NCBI RefSeq assembly: GCF_005144475.1
Contig: NZ_SWJZ01000017.1
Location: 1-64,000, forward strand
DNA length: 64,000 nt
Origin: Rhodobacter capsulatus
Lineage (GTDB): Bacteria; Pseudomonadota; Alphaproteobacteria; Rhodobacterales; Rhodobacteraceae
Reading direction: 5' to 3'
The notes below the pieces were generated by a model. That model was given only the letters and a program-made list of their open reading frames with translations, did not search any database and had not been told where the DNA came from. The position numbers and the translations under genes were made by a program. Numbering within the stretch: the first letter of the stretch is position 1; each line of letters begins with the position of its first letter. Shown piece after piece: positions 1 to 10,000 of the stretch.

Positions 1-2
1 GT

Positions 3-22
3 GCGGGGGGCAGAGCCCCCCG
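3..22. repeat. GC-rich hairpin after lpdA
   Basis: Six Gs, a five-base loop and six Cs form a perfect hairpin just downstream of the lpdA stop. Read on the lpdA strand it has the GGGG-CTCTG-CCCC form also seen at 19369-19387 as the first half of the dispersed intergenic repeat. The window edge hides whether the second half follows. It may act as a weak terminator, but no T tract is visible. Confidence 0.5.
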
Positions 23-28
23 CCGCCA

Positions 29-1423
29 TCACATGTGCAAAGCGCGCCCATAGGCGTCGAGCACGGATTCATGCATCATCTCGCTCAGCGTCGGATGCGG
101 GAAGACGGTGTGCATCAGGTCTTCCTCGGTGGTTTCCAGCGTGCGGCCGATCACATAGCCCTGGATCATCTCGGTCACCTCGGCGCCGACCATATGCGCG
201 CCCAAAAGCTCGCCGGTCTTGGCGTCGAAGACGGTCTTCACCATGCCCTCGGGCTCGCCAAGCGCAATCGCCTTGCCGTTGCCGATGAAGGGGAAGCGGC
301 CGACCTTGACCGTGTAGCCCGCGGCTTTCGCCTTTTCCTCGGTCAGCCCGACCGAGGCGACCTGCGGCGTGCAATAGGTGCAGCCGGCGATGGTGCCCGG
401 CTTGATCGGATGGGCGTGCTTGCCCGCGATCAGCTCGGCCACCATCACGCCCTCGTGGCTCGCCTTGTGCGCCAGCCACGGCGCCCCGGCGATGTCGCCG
501 ATGGCGTAAAGCCCCGGCACGCCGGTGCGGCAGAACTCATCCACCACCACATGCGTCCGGTCGATCTTCACGCCCAAAGCTTCCAGCCCCAGCCCCTCCA
601 CATTGCCGACGATCCCCACCGCCGAAATCACCGTGTCGAAGTCCGCGGTGGTGGTGCCCTTGGCGTCCTGCAGATGCGCCACGACCTTGCCCGGGCTGCG
701 GTCAAGCTGCGTCACCGTCGTCTTTTCCAGGATCTTCATCCCCTGCTTGACGAATTGCTTCTTCGCAAAGGCCGAGATCTCGGCGTCTTCGACGGGCAGC
801 ACCCGGTCCATCACCTCGACCACCGTCGTCTCGGCGCCCAAGGTGTTGAAGAAGGACGCAAATTCGATCCCGATCGCGCCCGAGCCGATGACCAGAAGCT
901 TCTTCGGCATCCGTTTCGGCACCAGCGCATGCTTGTAGGTCCAGACCAGATCGCCATCGGCCTCGAGCCCCGGCAGGGTCCGCGCCCGTGCGCCGGTGGC
1001 CAGAACGATCGCCTTTCCGCTGATCTCCTCGACGCCCGCGCCGGTTTTCACCGCCACCACACCCGGGCGCGGCAGGCTCGCCTCGCCCATCAGCACGGTG
1101 ACCTTGTTCTTCTTCAAAAGATGCCCGATGCCGCCCGACAGCTGTTTCGCCACCGCGCGGCTTCGCGCCACCACCGCGTCGAGATCATAGCCCAGCCCCT
1201 CGGCCTTCAGACCGAATTCCTTGGCGCGGTGCAGCAGGTGAAACACCTCGGCCGAGCGCAAAAGCGCTTTCGTCGGAATGCAGCCCCAGTTCAGACAGAT
1301 GCCGCCCAGATGCTCGCGTTCGACCACGGCCACCGACAGCCCCAGCTGCGCGCCGCGGATCGCCGCGACATAGCCCCCCGGTCCCGCACCGATCACGATC
1401 ATGTCGAAGCTCTTGGCGGCCAT
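29..1423 (-). CDS. lpdA: Dihydrolipoamide dehydrogenase (E3)
   Basis: This 464-residue flavoprotein reoxidises dihydrolipoamide in 2-oxoacid dehydrogenase complexes, passing electrons to NAD. The N-terminal FAD-binding GAGPGG motif lies at about residues 12-17, the redox-active disulfide GGICLNWGC at 40-48, a second Rossmann motif GSGAIG near 180, and the C-terminal HPTLSE motif carrying the catalytic His/Glu near the end. Length is typical for the family. The ATG at 1423 (MAAKSF) fits better than an in-frame ATG ten codons upstream because homologues begin there. No other complex subunit is in the window, so which E1/E2 it serves is not shown. Confidence 0.95.
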   Translation of the reverse strand: MAAKSFDMIVIGAGPGGYVAAIRGAQLGLSVAVVEREHLGGICLNWGCIPTKALLRSAEVFHLLHRAKEFGLKAEGLGYDLDAVVARSRAVAKQLSGGIGHLLKKNKVTVLMGEASLPRPGVVAVKTGAGVEEISGKAIVLATGARARTLPGLEADGDLVWTYKHALVPKRMPKKLLVIGSGAIGIEFASFFNTLGAETTVVEVMDRVLPVEDAEISAFAKKQFVKQGMKILEKTTVTQLDRSPGKVVAHLQDAKGTTTADFDTVISAVGIVGNVEGLGLEALGVKIDRTHVVVDEFCRTGVPGLYAIGDIAGAPWLAHKASHEGVMVAELIAGKHAHPIKPGTIAGCTYCTPQVASVGLTEEKAKAAGYTVKVGRFPFIGNGKAIALGEPEGMVKTVFDAKTGELLGAHMVGAEVTEMIQGYVIGRTLETTEEDLMHTVFPHPTLSEMMHESVLDAYGRALHM

Positions 1424-1498
1424 CCGTCCCTCCATCTCAAGATGGTTTGGCATTAAACTATTTTTGCGCCCGCTTCAAGAAGCCGCACCCCGAAATGG

Positions 1499-1524
1499 AA
1501 AACGCGCCCCGAAAAGGGCGCGTT
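1499..1524 (-). terminator. Terminator of the DUF924 gene
   Basis: A 9-bp perfect stem (AACGCGCCC with GGGCGCGTT) lies 20 bases beyond the DUF924 stop. On the minus strand it is followed by TTTTCC, so it is a plausible intrinsic terminator for that gene. Confidence 0.7.
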
Positions 1525-1543
1525 CCGGGATCTGTCGGCACGA

Positions 1544-2107
1544 TCAGCGGGCGACGTGGGCCAGCATGCGTTCATAGCCGCCCTGCCACAGGAAGACCGC
1601 CTCCTCGTCCGAGGAATAGCGGCCAACAAGTTCGTTGCGCCACGGGAAGCGGCCGAACCGCGCGATCACCGCGCGATGGGCTTTCGCATGCAGCAGATGT
1701 TCGTCCGGCATCCGTTCCGCCGCCAGACGCACGCCGCGTTCCTGATCGGCAAGGCTTTCGGAATGCATGAACGGCACGTAAAAGAACTGCCGCAGCGGAT
1801 CGACGATTTCCAGATCGAAGCCGCGCTCGATCGCGGCATCGGCGACCTTGCGGGCCTGGGCATCGGTGGCAAAGGCCAGTTTCTCGCCGCGGAACATGTT
1901 GCGCGGCATCTGATCGAAAAGAATGCACAGCGCCAGCGCGCCCACGGCCGATTGCGCCCAGTCGTCACAGGTGCCCGCGCGGGCGCGGTCCCACAGCCCC
2001 TGATAGCGGGCGCGGATCTCCGCATCGAGCTCGGGCGTTGCATTGTACCAGCGATCCGGACCGACCTCGTCGTGCCAGAAAGCGATCACTTCGGTGATCT
2101 CGTCCAT
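1544..2107 (-). CDS. DUF924 family protein
   Basis: This 187-residue protein matches the DUF924 family, a helical, TPR-like fold of unknown biochemical role. Characteristic stretches are FWHDEVGPDRWYN near the N-terminus, LFDQMPRNMFRG near residue 75, FYVPFMHSE near 120, and FGRFPWRNELVGR followed by EEAVFL near 160. The ATG at 2107 was chosen because the family signature starts immediately after it; the open frame continues upstream only with low-complexity sequence. It stands alone between lpdA and an MFS gene, so context does not suggest a function. Confidence 0.9.
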   Translation of the reverse strand: MDEITEVIAFWHDEVGPDRWYNATPELDAEIRARYQGLWDRARAGTCDDWAQSAVGALALCILFDQMPRNMFRGEKLAFATDAQARKVADAAIERGFDLEIVDPLRQFFYVPFMHSESLADQERGVRLAAERMPDEHLLHAKAHRAVIARFGRFPWRNELVGRYSSDEEAVFLWQGGYERMLAHVAR

Positions 2108-2243
2108 GTGTCCCCCTTGGGTTAGGAGCAGCCCTGTTAGCGTGCCAACTGGCGCGCAAATTGCAAGCGCTACCCGCCCCGGCCCGGGATTGGTCCACAA
2201 CTCTGCCCCATTTTGCCCAAAGGACAGGCCCCTTGCCCAAGCT

Positions 2244-3494
2244 TCAGGCAGATCGCGAAGCCTTGCCCGCCTCGCCCGAGTCGAGCACGGCCTCGACCGC
2301 CAGCGCCGTCGCCGAGGGCGAGACGACGGCGAAAGAGGCGGGGAAAGCCCCTGCCCGTCCGGGTGCGCGCAGGATGCGCCAGCCCGCATAAAGCGCGATC
2401 AGGGTCATCAAGATCGCGACATAAAGAAAGAAGCCCGCCGAGCCCGTGCGCTCCATCAGCCAGCCGGTGACCGGCGGGCCGGTGATCGCGCCGACGCCGT
2501 TGACGAACAACAGCCCGCCCGAGGCCCCGGCCATGTCGGTCGTGTCGAGATAGTCGTTCGTATAGGCGATGAGCAGGCCATAAAGCGGGTTCGCCACGCC
2601 ACCGATCACCGCGCCAAGCCCGACCAGCGTCCAGAAGCCGGGCGCGAGCAGCGCCGCCGCGAACATCGCGCCCGCGCCGATCACCGCGACCTGCAAGATC
2701 AGCTTGCGCCGATCCATCCGGTCCGAGATCCAGCCGATCGGATATTGCGCCACCAGCCCGCCAAGATAAATCGCCCCGACGAAGATCGAGATCTGCCGCA
2801 CCGAAAGCCCGGCCTGCGTGCCCCAGACCGAGACCATCCCGAAGAGCGCCGAAAACACCCCGCCCATCAGGAACATGGCGACGACGCCGAGCGGCGAGAC
2901 GGCGAAGAGCTTGCGGAAATCCAGCCGCCGCACCTCGGCGAATTCGGGGGCGGGGGCGACCGACAGCAGGATCGGCGTGAAGGCCAGCGACACCAGAACC
3001 GAGGGGATGACGAAAAGCAGATAGCCCCCCGGATCGCCGACGTTCATCAGCGCCTGCCCCGAGATGATGCCGATCATCTGCACGATCATGTAGGCCGAGA
3101 GCGCCTGCCCGCGCATCCGGTTGCCGACCGAGGCATTCAGCCAGCTTTCCGCGGTGATATAGACGCCCGAAAAGGAAAAGCCGATCACCACCCGCATCGC
3201 CGACCAGGCGATCCAGTCGGGCACGGCGGGATAAAGGATCAGCACCGCGGAAATCATCGAGCCGAGCGCCGCGAAGACCCGGACATGGCCCACCCGCGCG
3301 ATCATCTGCGGAGTGAAATGCGAGCCCAGCAGAAAGCCGCCGAAATAGGCCGACATCACCACCGACATCTTGTAGGTGCCGATGCCCTCCAAGGCGCCGC
3401 GGATGCCCAGCAACGTGCCCTGCATGCCGTTGCCGACCATGAGCAGCATCACGCCCAGAAGCAAAGGCCAGGTGGTGCGCAGGACGGACAGCAT
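2244..3494 (-). CDS. MFS transporter (YcaD-like)
   Basis: A 416-residue, roughly twelve-helix membrane protein of the major facilitator superfamily. The first hydrophobic segment starts at residue 9 (WPLLLGVMLLMVGNGMQG), and the SHFTPQMIARVGH loop near 58-70 corresponds to the loop 2-3 signature. The C-terminal tail after the last helix is rich in Ala, Ser and Val. It resembles the YcaD/YfkF-like branch, whose substrate is not known. It ends 24 bases from the queA stop on the same strand and may be co-transcribed with queA. The substrate cannot be inferred from sequence. Confidence 0.85.
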   Translation of the reverse strand: MLSVLRTTWPLLLGVMLLMVGNGMQGTLLGIRGALEGIGTYKMSVVMSAYFGGFLLGSHFTPQMIARVGHVRVFAALGSMISAVLILYPAVPDWIAWSAMRVVIGFSFSGVYITAESWLNASVGNRMRGQALSAYMIVQMIGIISGQALMNVGDPGGYLLFVIPSVLVSLAFTPILLSVAPAPEFAEVRRLDFRKLFAVSPLGVVAMFLMGGVFSALFGMVSVWGTQAGLSVRQISIFVGAIYLGGLVAQYPIGWISDRMDRRKLILQVAVIGAGAMFAAALLAPGFWTLVGLGAVIGGVANPLYGLLIAYTNDYLDTTDMAGASGGLLFVNGVGAITGPPVTGWLMERTGSAGFFLYVAILMTLIALYAGWRILRAPGRAGAFPASFAVVSPSATALAVEAVLDSGEAGKASRSA

Positions 3495-3518
3495 CGCAAT
3501 ACTCGCAGTTGGGGATCT

Positions 3519-4571
3519 TCACCCGGGTAGCAGAAGCGAGGCGTCACCATAAGAGAAGAAGCGATAATTCTTCGTGAGCGCGTGATCGTAGATCGCCCGG
3601 ATCCGGTCCTGCCCCATCAAGGCCGAGACCAGCATCAGCAGCGTCGATTTCGGCAGGTGGAAATTCGTCATCAGCGCGTCGGCGATGCGGAAACGGTAGC
3701 CCGGATAGATGAAGATGTCGGTGGTGGCCGCAAAGGGCGCGATCACCCCCGGCCCGGTGGCGGCAGATTCGATCAGCCGCAGCGCCGTCGTGCCGACCGG
3801 GATCACCCGCCCGCCCGCGGCTTTCGTCGCGTTGATCTCGGCGGCGGCCTGCGGCGTCACCTCGCCCCATTCGGCATGCATCCTGTGCGTCGTCACATCC
3901 TCGACCTTGACGGGCAGGAAGGTTCCGGCGCCGACATGCAGCGTGACCTCGGTGAAGAGAACGCCCTTTTCGCGCAGCTTTTCAAGCAGGTCCGGGGTGA
4001 AATGCAGGCTGGCCGTGGGCGCCGCGACCGCCCCCGGCTTTTGCGCGAAGACGGTCTGGTAATCGGTCTTGTCCTGTTCGTCGGGCGCGCGCAGCGCCGC
4101 GATATAGGGCGGCAGCGGCATTGCCCCGGCGCTCGCCAAAGCCGCGTCGAAATCCGGGCCGGTCAGGTTGAAGCGCAGCCGCAGCTGCGCCTCGGCGATC
4201 GCCTCGACGCGGGCGGAAAGCGCGTCGGAAAAGACGATCTCCTCGCCCTCCTTCAGCTTGCGCAGGGGTTTCGCCAAGGCCATCCAGTCGCCGCCGGGCG
4301 CGGGCTCCAAAAGCGTCACCTCGACCCGGGCCACCACCTCGCCTTGCGCGCTTTGGCGGGCGCGCGTGCCCGAGAGCCGCGCCGGAATGACCTTGGTCGT
4401 GTTCAGCACCAGCCGGTCGCCCGGGCCCAGCAGATCGGGCAGATCGGCCACGGTCAGATCGCGGATCGTGTCGGGCGTGGCCACCAGCAGCTTCGCCGCC
4501 GTGCGCGGGCGGGCGGGCCGGGTGGCGATCAGCCCCTCGGGCAACTCGAAGTCGAAATCGGAAAGGTTCAT
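3519..4571 (-). CDS. queA: tRNA preQ1(34) S-adenosylmethionine ribosyltransferase-isomerase
   Basis: QueA transfers and isomerises the ribosyl moiety of S-adenosylmethionine onto preQ1 at tRNA position 34, giving epoxyqueuosine. The 350-residue length is standard. Family signatures include the N-terminal [20 protein letters not shown], the central [10 protein letters not shown] followed by LHVGAGTF, and the C-terminal [17 protein letters not shown]. Its ATG overlaps the stop of the upstream AsmA-like gene by four bases (ATGA), which suggests translational coupling. No other queuosine gene is in the window. Confidence 0.97.
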   Translation of the reverse strand: MNLSDFDFELPEGLIATRPARPRTAAKLLVATPDTIRDLTVADLPDLLGPGDRLVLNTTKVIPARLSGTRARQSAQGEVVARVEVTLLEPAPGGDWMALAKPLRKLKEGEEIVFSDALSARVEAIAEAQLRLRFNLTGPDFDAALASAGAMPLPPYIAALRAPDEQDKTDYQTVFAQKPGAVAAPTASLHFTPDLLEKLREKGVLFTEVTLHVGAGTFLPVKVEDVTTHRMHAEWGEVTPQAAAEINATKAAGGRVIPVGTTALRLIESAATGPGVIAPFAATTDIFIYPGYRFRIADALMTNFHLPKSTLLMLVSALMGQDRIRAIYDHALTKNYRFFSYGDASLLLPG

Positions 4572-7500
4572 TCTGTGACCAGTTTCGGCGGCGCGCGGCG
4601 GAAGATCTCGCGGAACATGCCGGGGGTGAAGATGGAAAGCGGGTTGATGGTGATGCGCGGCGCATCCGAGGTGCCGCGCATCCGGTAGTTGAACCCGAAC
4701 AGCCCCTCGCCCTTGCGCGCAAAGATCTGCCCGATCGCATTGACCAGATAGAACGGCGTCACCACGCCCTGCATGTCGATGGCCTTGGTGTCGGGGTAGT
4801 AGTTGCCCGACATCGTCACCCCCATCGAGGCGCCGACCGCCTGCCCCGAGGTGACGGAAACCCCCTGCGGCGACAGATGGAACCGCCCGGCGACATCGGT
4901 GAACAGGAGCCCGTCGCCATTGAGCTGCTCGAGCAGCCCGATCACCGAAGCGGCCGACAGCATCGAGGCCAGCACCGGCGCATCCTTCACCCGCAGGTTC
5001 GAAATCGCCAGCCGCCCGTCATAGCTTTTCGTCTCGACCGGCATCAGCGTCAGATCGAGCGTGCCGCCGCGGGCCTTGGAAAACACCCCCGCCGCCGCCA
5101 GCGCCGCGCCCGCATCGGGCCCGGTGATCCGCACCGCCGCGCGCCCGTTTTGCGCGGGCAGGACCGCGCCCGTCACCTCGGGGCCGCCATTGATCTTGCC
5201 ACGGAAATCGCCCGAAAAGCCGCCCCGCGTGGTGAACTGCCCGGACATCGGCGCCAGCGCGATCCCGCCCGAGACGATCAGCCGGTCCAACCGCGCGTCG
5301 ATCCGGTTGCCGCCGCCCGTGGCCGCCCCGCCACTGCCCGCCCCGCCGCTGCCCGCCCCTGACGCGCCGCCAAACCGCGCCGTGCGCAGGTCAAGCCGAC
5401 CGGAATGCACCACCACATCGGGCACCCGCCCCCTGCCGCGGCCCACAAGATCGACGGCGCCGTCAAACCAGCTGCCGATCGCCAGCCGCTTGAAGATCGC
5501 CTTTTCGAACCCCTTGTCCGAAAGCTGCAACCGCCCCTCGGCGTTCAGCCCCGGGGCGCTTGCCTTCAGGCTGTCGACGGTGGCCACCGGCCCCAGATGG
5601 CCCGCCAGCTCGATCCGGCCCGCGGCCGCCGCGCCCTTCGACCAGCCCAGCTCGGGCACCGACAGCACCAGCCCCTTGAGGTCGGAGGCGAAGCGATAGG
5701 CGGGCGGCTGCCCCTTGTGCAGATCGATCACCAGAGAGCCCCAGCCCTCGCCCCGCACGGCCCCTTTCGGCAGGGCGATCTTCAGATGGTCCAGCCCCGC
5801 CGGCGTCACCTCGACAAAGCCATCGACGCGCGAGATGCCGCGCGCCTCCGGCCCGAAGCGCTGCGCCCAGCGGCCCTGAAACGGCACGATGTCGAACAGC
5901 CCCGCCCCCGAAATCACCATGCCCGCCCGGTCGGCGGTCAGCGTCAGCCGCGGCGCGGTGATGCGGTGTCCGGGCACGATCTTGTCCGAGACGACATCGG
6001 TCAGCCGCGCCGCCACTTCGAAATCGACATCCTCGGTCAGGATGCGCTTCTTCATCTGAAAGCGCAGCCGGGTCCGCGCCTCGGCCCAGCCGGTCGCAAT
6101 GTCGGTGCCCTGCCCGGCCTTCGACATGAAGTGGAAGGGGTCTTCGTCGAGCAGCGCCAGCGCTGCCGGGATCGGCGCGCGGGTGACCAGCTTCACCTCG
6201 GCGCGGGCGGGTTTTTCGCGGATGTCGGGCACGGTCATCACCGAATCCGCCACCTCGATCTGCCCGCCCGAGGGCGCCTGAAGCGTGCCCTCCTCGACCA
6301 TCAGCGTGTGCTTGTTCTCGGTGATGCCGGCAAAGCCGCGCCCCTCGCGCACGGGGGGCAGCGTGCGCAGCACCTTGACCTCGGCGCCGCGGAATTCATA
6401 GCCCAGCTCCAGCCGCGGCGGCGTCGCAGGAACGATCCGCAAGGCCGTGCGAACATTGCGCAATTCGCCCGTGGCCACGTTCTCGGCCAGCCATTCGCGG
6501 GTCGGCGGCACCAGCGCCTTCGGCCAAAGCGCCAGAAGATCGGCGCTGGAAATCGACCCCACCGCCGCATCCAGCGCCACCCGCCAGCCCGCCGGACCGG
6601 CCGAAACCTGCCCCGACGCGGAAATCCGCCGCTTGCCCTCGACCAGCTGCAGCTGCCCCAGATCGACGCGGAACGGATCCAGCCGCAGCCGCAGATCCAG
6701 CCCGCCTTGCGAAAACCGCGCCGGTTTTTCGAACAGCCCCTCGGGGTCCGAGGCGATGTCCGAAAGCTGCACCTGCGCCAGGGCCTCGCGCGGCAGGCCC
6801 TTTTCGAAATCGCGCAGCCGCACCTGTCCGGTGGCCGCCAGCCGCAGCGCGCGGCTTTGCAGATCCAGCCGGGTGATCTCGACCTCGCCGCTGTGCGGCC
6901 GATAGGCCAGCTTCAGATCGGCGGCGTCAAAGGCGACGGGCTTCACCGCCTCGGAGGGGCGCAGCGCCCCCGGCCCGATATGCAGGCTGGCATCCAGACG
7001 CCGCAGCGCCCCCGCCTCGGTGATGCCCGAGCGCAGCGTGCCCGAAATCGGCGCGTCCAGCGTGCGCAACACCGCCAGCGCGGGCGATTGCACCGCCAGA
7101 TCGGCGGCGGGCATGCCGGTGACGGCGGCGCCGAATTCGGCCGCCGGGCTGCGTTTCGAGGTCGAGGCGGTCAGCGCCACCTGCGCGGGCAGCGCGTCCT
7201 GCTGGCCGACGTCGAAGCCCAGCGTCAGCGCGATCGCCTCGGCGTTCTGGCTCAGGCGGAACCGGCCCTCGGAAACGTCCCAGATCCGCTCCAGCCGTTC
7301 ATCGACGATGCGGATATGCAGATCCTCGGCCGACACCTCGGTCACGCCGCGCAGGGCGGGCGTGGCGAACAGCGCCTCGACACTGTCGCTCACCTTCAGC
7401 GGATCGGTCAGATCGAGCTTGATCGCCCCCGCCCCGGCATCGCCCAGATCCAGATCGATCCGCCCGTCGGCGGCCCGGTAAAGCGCCACCGAGGCGCCGC

Positions 7501-7897
7501 CGATCTGCAGCCTTTGCGGCAAGAGCCGCCCCTGCAGCAGCGCCTCGGGGCGCAGCCGGGTCCGCACCTCGGGGAAGACCGCCAGCGGCAGGCCCGACGG
7601 CTGCGCGATCTGCACCATCGCCAGCCGCACCTCGGGGGCGAAGCCCTCCTCGATCACCAGCGCGGCCGAGCCCAGATGCACCCGCATCCGCCCGGCCAGC
7701 GCCGCATTCGCCCGCGCCTCGATCCGGTTCAGCAGCGCCTGCGGCACCGGCACCGGCAGATGCGTCAGCGCCAGCCCCGCCACCCCCAGCGTCAGGGAGC
7801 ACACCGCCAGCCCGAGGATCAGCCAGATCCCCAGCCTGCGGCGCGTCCGCTCCGCCTGCCGCTTGCGCGGTTCCTGGTTTTCCCCCGGCTCGGTCAT
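4568..7897 (-). CDS. AsmA-like/DUF3971 envelope protein (YhdP-like)
   Basis: A 1109-residue protein with a short basic cytoplasmic N-terminus, one membrane anchor at about residues 22-45, and a very long beta-rich periplasmic region. Length and layout match the AsmA-like/YhdP proteins, which are thought to form bridges for phospholipid transport between inner and outer membranes. A glycine/serine-rich linker at about residues 842-862 separates the repeats from the AsmA-like C-terminal domain ([21 protein letters not shown] and onward). It is upstream of queA with a four-base overlap. The lipid-transport role is inferred from the family and was not read from catalytic residues. Confidence 0.8.
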   Translation of the reverse strand: MTEPGENQEPRKRQAERTRRRLGIWLILGLAVCSLTLGVAGLALTHLPVPVPQALLNRIEARANAALAGRMRVHLGSAALVIEEGFAPEVRLAMVQIAQPSGLPLAVFPEVRTRLRPEALLQGRLLPQRLQIGGASVALYRAADGRIDLDLGDAGAGAIKLDLTDPLKVSDSVEALFATPALRGVTEVSAEDLHIRIVDERLERIWDVSEGRFRLSQNAEAIALTLGFDVGQQDALPAQVALTASTSKRSPAAEFGAAVTGMPAADLAVQSPALAVLRTLDAPISGTLRSGITEAGALRRLDASLHIGPGALRPSEAVKPVAFDAADLKLAYRPHSGEVEITRLDLQSRALRLAATGQVRLRDFEKGLPREALAQVQLSDIASDPEGLFEKPARFSQGGLDLRLRLDPFRVDLGQLQLVEGKRRISASGQVSAGPAGWRVALDAAVGSISSADLLALWPKALVPPTREWLAENVATGELRNVRTALRIVPATPPRLELGYEFRGAEVKVLRTLPPVREGRGFAGITENKHTLMVEEGTLQAPSGGQIEVADSVMTVPDIREKPARAEVKLVTRAPIPAALALLDEDPFHFMSKAGQGTDIATGWAEARTRLRFQMKKRILTEDVDFEVAARLTDVVSDKIVPGHRITAPRLTLTADRAGMVISGAGLFDIVPFQGRWAQRFGPEARGISRVDGFVEVTPAGLDHLKIALPKGAVRGEGWGSLVIDLHKGQPPAYRFASDLKGLVLSVPELGWSKGAAAAGRIELAGHLGPVATVDSLKASAPGLNAEGRLQLSDKGFEKAIFKRLAIGSWFDGAVDLVGRGRGRVPDVVVHSGRLDLRTARFGGASGAGSGGAGSGGAATGGGNRIDARLDRLIVSGGIALAPMSGQFTTRGGFSGDFRGKINGGPEVTGAVLPAQNGRAAVRITGPDAGAALAAAGVFSKARGGTLDLTLMPVETKSYDGRLAISNLRVKDAPVLASMLSAASVIGLLEQLNGDGLLFTDVAGRFHLSPQGVSVTSGQAVGASMGVTMSGNYYPDTKAIDMQGVVTPFYLVNAIGQIFARKGEGLFGFNYRMRGTSDAPRITINPLSIFTPGMFREIFRRAPPKLVTE

Positions 7898-7997
7898 CCT
7901 GCCCTTGCTCTGCCTCGGCCCTGCCCCGCGTCCGGCCCTTTGACCGCGCGAGTTTCTGCCCTACTTCTAATGTCGCATCCGACAAGGAGGAACGCAA

Positions 7998-8474
7998 ATG
8001 ATCGCTATCGGCGAAAAGGCGCCCGATTTCACCCTGCCCGTCACCCGTGCGGGCGCCGAACCGGAGGAGCTGACCCTCTCCGCCCTCGCCCCGCGCAAGG
8101 TGGTGCTTTATTTCTACCCCAAGGACGACACCCCCGGCTGCACCACCGAGGCGCTGGATTTCACCCGGCTCGGCGCCGATTTCGATGCCGCGGGGGCGAT
8201 TGTCCTCGGCATTTCCAAGGACAGCGCCGCATCGCATGCGAAATTCTGCGCCAAACATGCGCTGGGCGTCGCGCTGGTTTCGGACAGCGCGGGCACGGTC
8301 TGCGACGCCTATGGCACCTGGGTCGAGAAGAACATGTATGGCCGCACCTCGATGGGGATCCAGCGCGCCACCTTCCTGATCGACGCGACGGGCACGGTGG
8401 CGCAGGTCTGGCCCAAGGTCTCGGTCAAGGGCCATGCCGAGGCGGTTCTGGCCGCGGTGCAGGCGCTCGGCTGA
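7998..8474 (+). CDS. bcp: Thioredoxin-dependent peroxiredoxin (Bcp/PrxQ type)
   Basis: This 158-residue protein reduces hydroperoxides. The peroxidatic cysteine is C48 in DDTPGCTTE. The resolving cysteine found five residues later in the E. coli type is replaced by Leu (CTTEAL); other cysteines occur near residues 78 and 101, so resolution must use another cysteine or an external thiol. A strong ribosome binding site AAGGAGGA lies eight bases before the ATG, and a TAATGT-like -10 is near 7969. It is divergent from the AsmA-like gene. Confidence 0.93.
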   Translation: MIAIGEKAPDFTLPVTRAGAEPEELTLSALAPRKVVLYFYPKDDTPGCTTEALDFTRLGADFDAAGAIVLGISKDSAASHAKFCAKHALGVALVSDSAGTVCDAYGTWVEKNMYGRTSMGIQRATFLIDATGTVAQVWPKVSVKGHAEAVLAAVQALG

Positions 8475-8477
8475 CCT

Positions 8478-8516
8478 GCCGCAACTGACCCGCCGAACTG
8501 ACCCGCCGAACCGACC
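8478..8516 (+). repeat. 13-bp tandem repeat, three copies
   Basis: Three consecutive 13-mers follow the bcp stop: GCCGCAACTGACC, CGCCGAACTGACC and CGCCGAACCGACC. A fourth, more diverged unit (8464-8476) contains the bcp stop codon. This is probably local duplication. Confidence 0.7.
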
Positions 8517-8520
8517 CAAT

Positions 8521-8586
8521 GGGCGAGTTTCGGCAGATTTTCGCCCAAAACCGCCCCCCGGCGCCGGGCCATGGCCCGCCGGGGGG
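8521..8586 (+). other. Two consecutive hairpins between bcp and the M23 gene
   Basis: GGGCGA (8521-8526) can pair with TCGCCC (8541-8546). A second, very strong hairpin pairs CCCCCCGGCG (8554-8563) with CGCCGGGGGG (8577-8586) around a GGCC-AT-GGCC core. Neither is followed by a T run. They may terminate bcp or protect its 3' end. Confidence 0.5.
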
Positions 8587-8689
8587 GAAAGCGGTTGCGC
8601 CGCGGGCAGGACGCTTGCTAAGTCCGGCATGGACCCGGCCCCCCCGGGGCGTAAAGACCGGGCCCTGCCCGCAAGACAGGAAAACCGCT

Positions 8690-10000
8690 TTGCCCAGACG
8701 GATACTCGACCGCACCAATGCGGTGCTCGACCGATGGCTGCCGGAACAACGGCTGTTCCTGAAATCCGAAGACGCCACCCGGTTCGTGCGGATGCGCCCG
8801 CTGACCCAGGCGATGACGCTGGTGGCGGTCTCGGTGCTGTTCCTGTGGTCGGTCATCGCCACCTCGCTTCTGTTCATCGACCAGATTTCCTCGGGCGGCG
8901 CGCGCGAGCAATCGGCGATCGCGCGGGCGCAGTTCGAGGCGCGTCTCGACAGTCTCTCGCAGGAACGCGATGCCCGCGCCGCCGAGGCGCTTGCGGCGCA
9001 AAAACGCTTTCAGCTGGCGCTGGATCAGGTGTCGCGGATGCAGTCGCAGCTGCTTTTGTCCGAGGAACGCCGCCGCGAGCTGGAAACCGGGATCAACGTG
9101 ATTCAGGCGACGCTGAAGCGCACGATGACCGAACGCGACAGCGCGCGGGCGGAGCTGGACAAGAGCCGCGGCAGCGGCTCGGCGGCGGCGCTGCGCCAGC
9201 GCGTCGGCGAGATGGACGGCACCGTCGATCTGCTCGCCTCGGCGCTGGATCAGACAGCGCATCAACGCGACCGCGCCGCGCGCGAGGCCGAAAATGCCCG
9301 TGCCGAGGCCGATCAGGCGCTGCAGGAACGCCGCCTGATCGAGGAACGCAACGCCGAGATCTTCGACACGCTGGAAGGCGCGGTGACGATCTCGATGGAG
9401 CCGCTGGACCGGATGTTCCGCAAGTCGGGCATGGACCCCGACGCGATCCTGCGCGAGATCCGGCGCGGCTATTCCGGCACCGGCGGGCCGCTTCTGTCGG
9501 CGGCGATCTCGACCAAGGGGATCGTCGACGACAGCGCCGATCTTGGCCGCGCCAAGGGGATCCTGAAACAGCTCGACGAGATGAACATGTATCGCATCGC
9601 CGTCGATCAGCTGCCCTTCGCGATCCCGATCAAGGGCGGCTACCGCTTCACCTCGCCCTTCGGCTGGCGCTGGGGGCGGCTGCATGCGGGCATCGACCTT
9701 GCCGGGCCGGTGGGGATGGATGTGCATGCCCCCGCCGATGGCGTCGTGACCGATGCGGGCTGGGAAAACGGCTATGGCCAGGTGATCAAGCTGCGGCACA
9801 AATTCGGCGTCTCGACGGTCTATGGCCATCTGTCCAAAATCCGCGTGAAGGTCGGGCAAAAGGTGTCGCGCGGGGAGATAATTGGTGATACAGGCAATAC
9901 CGGACGGTCCACGGGACCGCATCTGCACTATGAAATCCGGGTCGGTGGCGCCCCCATCAACCCGATGACCTTCATCAAGGCGGCTCAGGATGTTTTCTAA
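8690..10000 (+). CDS. M23 family metallopeptidase with coiled coil
   Basis: A likely peptidoglycan endopeptidase of the LytM/M23 family, or a regulator derived from one. From the TTG start it is 436 residues, with one membrane segment about 45 residues in (MTLVAVSVLFLWSVIATSLLF), a long Glu/Arg-rich coiled coil, and a C-terminal M23 domain. The zinc-site motifs HAGIDLAGP and GPHLHYEI are intact, so catalysis is plausible. TTG at 8690 was chosen because AGGA lies eight bases upstream; the ATG at 8519 would add low-complexity sequence. The stop overlaps the start of the bactofilin gene, a pairing common in alphaproteobacteria where bactofilin positions an M23 hydrolase. Confidence 0.85.
   Translation: MPRRILDRTNAVLDRWLPEQRLFLKSEDATRFVRMRPLTQAMTLVAVSVLFLWSVIATSLLFIDQISSGGAREQSAIARAQFEARLDSLSQERDARAAEALAAQKRFQLALDQVSRMQSQLLLSEERRRELETGINVIQATLKRTMTERDSARAELDKSRGSGSAAALRQRVGEMDGTVDLLASALDQTAHQRDRAAREAENARAEADQALQERRLIEERNAEIFDTLEGAVTISMEPLDRMFRKSGMDPDAILREIRRGYSGTGGPLLSAAISTKGIVDDSADLGRAKGILKQLDEMNMYRIAVDQLPFAIPIKGGYRFTSPFGWRWGRLHAGIDLAGPVGMDVHAPADGVVTDAGWENGYGQVIKLRHKFGVSTVYGHLSKIRVKVGQKVSRGEIIGDTGNTGRSTGPHLHYEIRVGGAPINPMTFIKAAQDVF

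Noticed and set aside
8519-8689. N-terminal extension of the M23 protein from ATG 8519
   Set aside because: It would translate the intergenic hairpins into Gly/Pro/Arg-rich sequence and lacks a ribosome binding site, whereas TTG 8690 has one.
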